Source: Burkholderiales bacterium (GTDB lineage Bacteria > Pseudomonadota > Gammaproteobacteria > Burkholderiales > Burkholderiaceae_C). Taken from it: a stretch of 9,081 nucleotides of DNA. Shown piece by piece: positions 1-5,259 of this stretch (the stretch's first letter is position 1; each line of letters begins with the position of its first letter). The stretch is from assembly GCA_011391855.1 (NCBI GenBank), contig JAABPT010000389.1:1-9081 (forward strand), given 5' to 3'. Under the pieces are notes generated by a model that did no database searches, was not told the DNA's origin, and was given only the letters and a program-made list of their open reading frames with translations. A program made the translations under genes and the position numbers.

Positions 1-272
1 GCGCCGGTGGGGCACACCGGCACGCAGGGCGGGTCTTCGCAATGCAGGCAGCTCTTGGGGAAGTGCACCGTCTCGGTGAACGGAAACTCGCCCACTTCGA
101 AGGTCTGCACGCGGTTGAAGAAGGTGCCGCTGGGGTCTGCGCCGTAGGGGTTCTGGTCGCTCATCGGGCCCGCCGCGCCGCTGCTGTTCCATTCCTTGCA
201 ACTGGTGACGCAGGCGTGGCACCCCACGCACACATTGAGGTCGATGACCAGGGCGAGCTGGCGCTGGCTCAT
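1..272 (-). CDS. soeB: SoeB-like iron-sulfur subunit of sulfite dehydrogenase (partial, 3' end outside window)
   Basis: This is the electron-transfer subunit of a DmsB/PsrB/SoeB-type complex. It should carry electrons from the molybdopterin subunit to a membrane quinone-reactive subunit on the cytoplasmic side. The protein starts MSQRQLALVIDLNVCVGCHA, and 90 complete codons can be read before the window edge. Two ferredoxin motifs are visible: C15, C18, C21, C25 (C-x2-C-x2-C-x3-C) and C75, C78, C83, C87 (C-x2-C-x4-C-x3-C-P). This spacing is typical of the four-cluster family, and the remaining cysteines would lie beyond the edge. The ATG overlaps the soeA stop in an ATGA, which implies translational coupling. 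A weak AAAGG lies 7 bases upstream. The Soe assignment rests mainly on the partner soeA; from this fragment alone another member of the family is possible. Confidence 0.82.
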   Translation of the reverse strand, partial: MSQRQLALVIDLNVCVGCHACVTSCKEWNSSGAAGPMSDQNPYGADPSGTFFNRVQTFEVGEFPFTETVHFPKSCLHCEDPPCVPVCPTG

Positions 273-3187
273 CGCGGCGCCTTTGCGGGCGGGACCGCGG
301 TGTCGAGCCCGGCCAGCTCCTGCGGCGCCTCGCGCATGCCCGGGTAGCGGCGCATGGGCTGGAACTGCGGCTCGCTGTGCTGCGGCTCTTCGGCCCCGGC
401 CTTGACGACGCGCACGCGCACGTCGTACCAGGCGGCCTGGCCGGTGATGGGGTCGGAGTTGGACACCCGCGCGTCGCTGCCGCGCACCGGCAGTTCTTCG
501 GAGATGACGTGGTTGAGCAGGAAGCCCTCGCGCGACTCGTTGGCGTCGCCGGCCAGGTTCCAGGCGCCCGCGGCCTTGCCGATGGCGTTCCAGGTCCACA
601 CCGTACCCGGCTCCACGGCCTGCGAGTGCGCGGCCTTGCAGCGCACCCGGCCCCATTGCGATTCCACCCACACCCAGTCGCCGTCGCCTATGGCCAAGGC
701 GCGCGCCGTCTGTGTGTTGATGTACAGCAGGTTGTAGGTGTGGATCTGCCGCAGCCAGGCGTTCTGCGAGTCCCACGAGTGGTACATCGCCATCGGACGC
801 TGCGTCACCGCGGCCAGCGGGTATTTGTGCTTGTCGGTGACGTGCGACTCCAGCGGCTCGTAGAAGAACGGCAGCGGGTCGAAGTAGGTCTCGATGCGCT
901 TCTTCAGGTGCTCGGGCGGCTTGCGCGCCAGCCCCTTGCCCTGCGCCGCGCTGCGGAAACGCTGCAGCACTTCGGAATACAGGTGGATCAGGATCGGCTC
1001 GGCGTAACGCGTGATGCGGTTGGCGCGCGACCATTCCAGGTAGCCCTGGTTCCAGTTGCGCATGTACTGGTAGCTGCGCGGCAATTCGTAGTGGTAGACG
1101 CAGTTGTGCTGCTCGTACATCTCCCACTGGCGCGGGTTGGGCTCGCCGATGAGGAACTTCTCGCCCCCCTTGCCGCGCCAGCCGGCCAGGAAGCCGATGC
1201 CCGAGCCGGGTTCGGTCTCCCAGTTGACGATGAAGTCGGGGTAGTCGCGGTATTTGCGCTGCCCCGCGGGCGTCACGAAGGTGGGCAGCTTGAGCCGCGT
1301 GCCCAGTTCGATCAGCACTTCCTGGAACGGCTTGCAGTCGCCCGACGGCGGCACCACCGGGATGCGCACCGAATCCACCGGGCCGTCGAATTCGGAGATC
1401 GGCCGGTCGAGCATCGACATCACGTCGTGACGCTCGAGGTAGGTGGTGTCGGGCAGGATCAGGTCGGCGTAGGCCGTCATCTCCGAATGGAAGGCGTCGG
1501 CGACGACCAGGAACGGAATCTTGTATTCGCCGTCCTCGCGCTTGTCGTTGAGCATCTTGCGCACTTCGGCCGTGTTCATGGTGGAGTTCCACGACATGTT
1601 GGCCATGAAGATCAAGAGCGTGTCGATCGGGTAGGGGTCGCCGCGCCAGGCGTTGGTGATGACGTTGTGCATCAACCCGTGCACCGACAGCGGGTACTCC
1701 CACGAGAAGGCCTTGTCGATGCGCACCGGCGAGCCGTCGTCGTTGACGAATAGGTCGTCGGGGTCGGAAGGCCAGCCCAGCGCCATGCCGTCGAGCGGGC
1801 GGTTGGGCTGCACGGCGCGCGCGTCGTTGGGCGTGCGCGCGCAGGGCGGGATCGGCCGCGGGAACGGCGCCTTGTGGCGGAAGCCCCCGGGCCGGTCGAT
1901 GGTGCCCAGCAGCGACATCAGGATGGCCAGCGCGCGGATGGTCTGGAAACCGTTGGAATGCGCGGCCAGCCCGCGCATGGCATGGAAGGCCACCGGGTTG
2001 CCGCTCACGGTGTCGTGCTCGTTGCCCCAGGCGTCGGTCCAGGCGATGGGCAGTTCGATGCGCTGGTCGCGCGCGGTGACGCCCATTTCGTGCGCCAGTC
2101 GGCGGATGGTGTCGGCCGGGATGCCGGTGATCTGCGCCGCCCACTCGGGGGTGTAGTCCTTGACACGGTCCTGCAGCAACTGGAACGAAGGCTTCACCGG
2201 CGTGCCGTCGGGCAGCGTGAATTCGCCGAGCAGGAAGGGGTCGGCGCCCTTGGTGTGCGAGACCACGGCCTTGTTCTGGTGGCGGTCCCACCAGAGCTTG
2301 TTCTGCGGGTCGTAGCAGGCCTCTTCCTGCGGCACCTCGGTGCGCACGAACATGCCGAATTCGTCGCTCGCGTCGTCGAGGTTGACGAGTTCGCCGCCGT
2401 TCGTGTACTGCACGACGAAGTCGCGGTCGTACAAGCCCTTGGCCAGGGTCTCGTGGATCACCGCCAGCAGGAAGGCGCCGTCGGTACCGGGGCGGATGGG
2501 CACCCATTCGTCGGCGATCGCCGAGTAACCCGTGCGTACCGGGTTGATCGACACGAAGCGCCCGCCGTCGCGCTTGAACTTCGACAGCGCGATCTTCATC
2601 GGGTTGCTGTGGTGGTCCTCGGCGGTGCCGATCATCACGAACAGCTTGGCGCGGTCGAGGTCGGGTCCGCCGAACTCCCAGAACGAGCCGCCGATGGTGT
2701 AGATCATGCCGGCGGCCATGTTCACCGAGCAGAAGCCGCCGTGCGCCGCGTAGTTCGGCGTGCCGAACTGGCGCGCGAACAGGCCCGTCAGCGCCTGCAT
2801 CTGGTCGCGCCCCGTGAAGAGCGCGAACTTCTTCGGGTCGGTGGCGCGGATGCGGCCCAGCCGTTCGGTGAGGGTGGCGAAGGCCTCTTCCCACTCGATC
2901 TCGACGAAGTCGCCGGCGCCGCGCTCGGCGCCTTCGCGCCGCTTGAGCGGCTTGAGCAGCCGCGCCGGCGAATACTGCTTCATGATCCCCGACGAGCCCT
3001 TGGCGCAGATCACACCCTGGTTCAGCGGGTGGTCGGGGTTGCCGTCGATATAGCGGACCTTGCCGTCGCGCAGATGCACGCGAATGCCGCAGCGGCAGGC
3101 GCACATGTAGCAGGTGGTCTTGCGCACCTCGTGCGCTGCCTCGGCCTGCGGGTCGGCGATCGGGTCGTGCAGGGGTGCGTGCGCCAT
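269..3187 (-). CDS. soeA: SoeA-like molybdopterin oxidoreductase, catalytic subunit of quinone-dependent sulfite dehydrogenase
   Basis: Likely catalytic subunit of the cytoplasmic sulfite dehydrogenase SoeABC, which oxidises sulfite to sulfate; 972 aa from the chosen start. Near the N terminus is a [4Fe-4S] motif C26-x2-C29-x3-C33-x27-C61 (CYMCACRC, then GVICAKG). Next comes the region with the probable molybdenum ligand C153 in HGGFCSVNMAAG. The bis-MGD domains follow, with segments such as AEDHHSN, SINPVRTGYSAIADEW and a C-terminal dinucleotide-binding domain. No twin-arginine signal is visible, which fits the cytoplasmic Soe type and argues against periplasmic Psr/Phs/Ttr enzymes. Start: ATG at 3187 gives a natural-looking N terminus (MAHAPLHDP) but has no clear Shine-Dalgarno. 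An in-frame GTG at 3229 has GGTGGAG 7 bases upstream and would add 14 residues. The stop overlaps the soeB start. Family membership in the Psr/Soe group is clear; sulfite as substrate is inferred from similarity and from the sulfur-related genes alongside. Another sulfur or formate substrate cannot be excluded. Confidence 0.8.
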   Translation of the reverse strand: MAHAPLHDPIADPQAEAAHEVRKTTCYMCACRCGIRVHLRDGKVRYIDGNPDHPLNQGVICAKGSSGIMKQYSPARLLKPLKRREGAERGAGDFVEIEWEEAFATLTERLGRIRATDPKKFALFTGRDQMQALTGLFARQFGTPNYAAHGGFCSVNMAAGMIYTIGGSFWEFGGPDLDRAKLFVMIGTAEDHHSNPMKIALSKFKRDGGRFVSINPVRTGYSAIADEWVPIRPGTDGAFLLAVIHETLAKGLYDRDFVVQYTNGGELVNLDDASDEFGMFVRTEVPQEEACYDPQNKLWWDRHQNKAVVSHTKGADPFLLGEFTLPDGTPVKPSFQLLQDRVKDYTPEWAAQITGIPADTIRRLAHEMGVTARDQRIELPIAWTDAWGNEHDTVSGNPVAFHAMRGLAAHSNGFQTIRALAILMSLLGTIDRPGGFRHKAPFPRPIPPCARTPNDARAVQPNRPLDGMALGWPSDPDDLFVNDDGSPVRIDKAFSWEYPLSVHGLMHNVITNAWRGDPYPIDTLLIFMANMSWNSTMNTAEVRKMLNDKREDGEYKIPFLVVADAFHSEMTAYADLILPDTTYLERHDVMSMLDRPISEFDGPVDSVRIPVVPPSGDCKPFQEVLIELGTRLKLPTFVTPAGQRKYRDYPDFIVNWETEPGSGIGFLAGWRGKGGEKFLIGEPNPRQWEMYEQHNCVYHYELPRSYQYMRNWNQGYLEWSRANRITRYAEPILIHLYSEVLQRFRSAAQGKGLARKPPEHLKKRIETYFDPLPFFYEPLESHVTDKHKYPLAAVTQRPMAMYHSWDSQNAWLRQIHTYNLLYINTQTARALAIGDGDWVWVESQWGRVRCKAAHSQAVEPGTVWTWNAIGKAAGAWNLAGDANESREGFLLNHVISEELPVRGSDARVSNSDPITGQAAWYDVRVRVVKAGAEEPQHSEPQFQPMRRYPGMREAPQELAGLDTAVPPAKAPR

Positions 3188-3222
3188 GGTTCGGTGTCGT
3201 TGTGTCGGCCGGGCGCGTGTCG

Positions 3223-3248
3223 GCTCCACCCTGGAGCTCCACCCTGGA
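3223..3248. repeat. Perfect 13-bp tandem repeat
   Basis: The unit GCTCCACCCTGGA occurs twice with no gap (3223-3235 and 3236-3248). Each unit contains a small dyad, TCCA-CCC-TGGA, so the array also reads as two short inverted repeats 13 bp apart. On the minus strand each copy contains GGTGGAG. The copy at 3236-3248 places this 7 bases ahead of the alternative GTG start of soeA at 3229. It may be a simple duplication, part of an operator, or part of the soeA 5' leader. Confidence 0.7.
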
Positions 3249-3290
3249 TCAGCTGTCCATTAGGCGGAACCGCTGGTGAAGGCGTCTATT

Positions 3291-3325
3291 ACCCCTATGG
3301 GCTAGTGGCGGCTACCCGCGAGGGT
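3291..3325. promoter_or_regulatory. Pair of ACCC-N4-GGG dyads, candidate operator
   Basis: Two similar inverted repeats share the same 4-bp spacer: ACCC-CTAT-GGGC at 3291-3302 and ACCC-GCGA-GGGT at 3314-3325. The second is perfect; the first has one mismatch. Their centres are 23 bp apart, roughly two helical turns, as expected for a protein binding twice on one face of the DNA. They sit in the AT-richer part of the divergent spacer. No known regulator consensus is recognised, and the functional role is inference. Confidence 0.3.
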
Positions 3326-3429
3326 TATTCGTCGGCGCGGCGGCCTGTGGTCCAGTGCCAGAGCCGAGAAGTGCGCGTGGCGGCATCGGCCGCGGGCACG
3401 CCACGACAGGAAAGAAAGCGCGAGGCGAG

Positions 3430-3939
3430 TTGAAGATCTGCATCGTTTCCGACAGCCACGACCGGGCCGACCCGCTGCTGGCGGCCGTGTTGGCGGCGCG
3501 CGGCGAAGGCGCGCAGGCGGTCGTGCATTGCGGCGACATCATCGGCGGCCACACGCTGCGGCCGCTGTTGGCGCTGGGGCTGCCGGTGCACGCCGTGCAT
3601 GGCAACAACCTGGGTGACAGCCTGGCCATGGTGCGCATGAGCGCGGCCTCGGGCGGCCTGATCACGTATCACGGCGCCGAGGCCGATATCTCGCTCGGGG
3701 GCCGGCGGCTGTTCGTCACCCACTACCCGCATCTGGCGCGCGGCATGGCCTGCACGGGTGACTACGACCTGGTGTGCTGCGGGCATTCGCATGCCTCCAG
3801 TGCAAGCCGGCAATTGAATGTTCTCGGTGGCCAGACCTGGGTTGTCGACCCGGGCACGGTGGCCGGCATCGGCGCACCGCCGACCTGGGTGCTGGGTGAC
3901 CTGGAAAACATGAATTTCGAGGTGCGCAGCTTGCTGTAG
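3430..3939 (+). CDS. YfcE/MJ0936-family metallophosphoesterase
   Basis: Small cytoplasmic two-metal phosphodiesterase/phosphatase of the calcineurin-like fold, 169 aa. The family signature is complete: D8-x-H10 (SDSHDR), G35-D36 (HCGDII), G58-N59 (HGNNLGD), H98 (THYPH), G118-H119-S-H121 (CGHSHA) and a DPGT turn at 140-143. The start chosen is TTG at 3430, because the protein then opens with the family's beta strand (MKICIVSDSHD). An in-frame GTG at 3355 would only add 25 unlike residues rich in Gly and Arg. GAGG lies 4 bases before the TTG, which is short. The gene is first in the operon, 24 bp before qmoA, so it is probably co-expressed with the Qmo-Hdr genes. The substrate cannot be read from sequence. 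A role with a nucleotide linked to APS/AMP chemistry is possible but is only inference from context. Confidence 0.85.
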   Translation: MKICIVSDSHDRADPLLAAVLAARGEGAQAVVHCGDIIGGHTLRPLLALGLPVHAVHGNNLGDSLAMVRMSAASGGLITYHGAEADISLGGRRLFVTHYPHLARGMACTGDYDLVCCGHSHASSASRQLNVLGGQTWVVDPGTVAGIGAPPTWVLGDLENMNFEVRSLL

Positions 3940-3948
3940 GCTGCCGCC

Positions 3949-3956
3949 GGGAGGAG
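3949..3956 (+). promoter_or_regulatory. Strong ribosome binding site of qmoA
   Basis: GGGAGGAG lies 7 bases before the ATG at 3964, close to the ideal Shine-Dalgarno. An earlier ATG at 3957 runs into a stop after four codons, so 3964 is the supported start. Confidence 0.8.
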
Positions 3957-3963
3957 ATGCACG

Positions 3964-5259
3964 ATGAGTGAGTCCGTGGCTTCCAGTCCCACCCTGCTGG
4001 TGGTGGGGGGTGGCATCAGTGGCATGACCGCGTCGCTGGAGGCGGCCGAGGCCGGCCGCCAGGTGATCCTGGTCGAGCGCAGCCCCACGCTGGGCGGGCG
4101 CACCGCGCTGCTGTACCGCTACTTCCCGAAGATGTGCCACCCCACCTGCGGGCTGGAGATCAACCTGCGGCGGCTGCGCGCCAACCGCAACGTGCGCGTG
4201 CTGACGATGGCCGAGGTCAGTGCCGTGAGCGGCAGCGCCGGCAACTACACGGTGAGCGTCGTGCAGCACCCGCGCTACGTCAACGAGCGCTGCACGGCCT
4301 GCGGCGATTGCGCTCGTGCCGTGAGCGCGAAGATCCGCAACCCCTACAACTACGGCCTGGACGAGATCGGCGCGGCCTACCTGCCGCACGTGATGGCCTA
4401 TCCGCCGCGCTATGTGATCGACCCGTCGATCATCAGCACGCCGGAAGCCGAGAAGGCCAGGCAGGCTTGCCCGGTGGGCGCCGTGGACCTGGAGATGACC
4501 GCGCAGACGCTGACGCTCAGCGTGGGCAGCGTGATCTGGGCCACCGGCTGGAAGCCCTACGACGCCGCACGCATCCAGCCCTATGGCTACGGGCGCTTCA
4601 AGAACGTGATCACGAGCCTGGAATTCGAGCGCCTGGCCGACCCCGCCGGGCCCACCGGCGGCAGGCTGTTGCGGCCCTCGGACGGCGAGCCGGCGAAGAA
4701 TATCGCCTTCATCCAGTGTGCGGGATCGCGCGACGAGAACCACCTGCGCCATTGCTCGCGCACCTGCTGCATGGCCACGCTGAAGCAGACGCGCTACGTG
4801 CGCGAAGCCTACGCCGAGGGCGGCGCCAGGTCCACCGTCTACTACATCGACATCCGCGCCATCGACCGGCTCGAGGATTTCAGCGCCATGGTCCATGCCG
4901 ACCCGGATGTGGCCTTCGTCAAGAGCAAGGTCGCTCGCATTGCGTTGAACGAAGCCAATGGCAACCCGGTGCTGCATGGCGTGGACACCGAGGGCTACCA
5001 CCGCTACGCCACCGAGCACGACCTGGTGGTGCTGGCGGTGGGCATGCAGCCCGAGACCGACGGCCTGCAACTGCCCGACGATATCGTTCGCGACTCCAGC
5101 GGCTTCATCGAGGGCAGCCTGAGCGGCGGCCAGTTCGCGGCCGGCGCCGCGGCCAGCCCGCTGGACGTGAACCGCTCGGTGCAGAGCGCCACCGCGGCGG
5201 CGCTGCGCGGGATCCAGGTCATCCATCGTGCCGAGCGTTCGGAGGCCTCCCATGGCTGA
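3964..5259 (+). CDS. qmoA: QmoA, HdrA-like flavoprotein subunit of Qmo complex
   Basis: FAD- and Fe-S-containing HdrA homologue of the quinone-interacting oxidoreductase that exchanges electrons with APS reductase; 431 aa, close to the usual size of about 410-420. Features in order: Rossmann FAD motif VVGGGISG (13-20); the QmoA-typical FPKMCHPTCGLEINLRRL stretch (54-71, C58 and C62); a partial ferredoxin motif C110-x2-C113-x2-C116; a later CP at C169; and the HdrA cluster motif QCAGSRD...HCSRTCC with C252, C264, C268 and C269. A second nucleotide-binding segment, LVVLAVGMQP, follows near 364-373, and the C terminus has the flavin-contacting LDVNRSVQSATAAALRG. At position 120, where a ferredoxin would have its fourth Cys, there is Val; I think this is usual for QmoA rather than damage. 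The end overlaps qmoB by 8 bases. QmoA rather than generic HdrA is supported by length, by the CHPTCG stretch and by the adjacent QmoB. Confidence 0.9.
   Translation: MSESVASSPTLLVVGGGISGMTASLEAAEAGRQVILVERSPTLGGRTALLYRYFPKMCHPTCGLEINLRRLRANRNVRVLTMAEVSAVSGSAGNYTVSVVQHPRYVNERCTACGDCARAVSAKIRNPYNYGLDEIGAAYLPHVMAYPPRYVIDPSIISTPEAEKARQACPVGAVDLEMTAQTLTLSVGSVIWATGWKPYDAARIQPYGYGRFKNVITSLEFERLADPAGPTGGRLLRPSDGEPAKNIAFIQCAGSRDENHLRHCSRTCCMATLKQTRYVREAYAEGGARSTVYYIDIRAIDRLEDFSAMVHADPDVAFVKSKVARIALNEANGNPVLHGVDTEGYHRYATEHDLVVLAVGMQPETDGLQLPDDIVRDSSGFIEGSLSGGQFAAGAAASPLDVNRSVQSATAAALRGIQVIHRAERSEASHG
5241..5245 (+). promoter_or_regulatory. Ribosome binding site of qmoB, decides its start
   Basis: GGAGG lies inside the 3' end of qmoA, 6 bases before the ATG at 5252. 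It favours this ATG over an in-frame GTG at 5228, which would add eight unlike residues. The overlap suggests translational coupling of qmoA and qmoB. Confidence 0.75.

Larger units (their letters stand above)
3188..3429. promoter_or_regulatory. Divergent intergenic region between soeA and the phosphoesterase-qmo-hdr operon
   Basis: These 242 bases separate the two start codons and must contain the promoters of both operons. They are less GC-rich around 3286-3330 than the neighbouring genes. Three kinds of repeated or symmetrical structure lie here: a 13-bp tandem repeat at 3223-3248, a perfect palindrome GCGGAACCGC at 3264-3273, and two ACCC-N4-GGG dyads at 3291-3302 and 3314-3325. I could not find a convincing -35/-10 pair or a -24/-12 pair on either strand. 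That both promoters lie here is inferred from gene orientation; the repeats are seen directly. Confidence 0.6.

Noticed and set aside
3110..3187. Twin-arginine signal peptide on SoeA
   Set aside because: No RR motif with a following hydrophobic stretch; the N terminus leads straight into the Fe-S motif, as in cytoplasmic enzymes.
3264..3330. Possible sigma-70 promoter (TAATAG at 3285-3290 on the minus strand, TATGGG on the plus strand)
   Set aside because: No acceptable -35 hexamer at 16-18 bp for either, so no promoter is called.
3355..3429. N-terminal extension of the phosphoesterase from a GTG at 3355
   Set aside because: The 25 extra residues are low-complexity and unlike the family, which starts at the MKI beta strand. 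TTG at 3430 fits better.
1874..3433. Plus-strand open frame (519 codons) antisense to soeA and running into the intergenic region
   Set aside because: Composition is a mirror of the soeA codons; soeA shows a complete cofactor-binding enzyme on the minus strand.
3325..5253. Long minus-strand open frame (642 codons) antisense to qmoA and the phosphoesterase
   Set aside because: Product is rich in Ala, Arg, His and Gly with no motif. It is a shadow of GC-rich third positions in the well-supported plus-strand genes.
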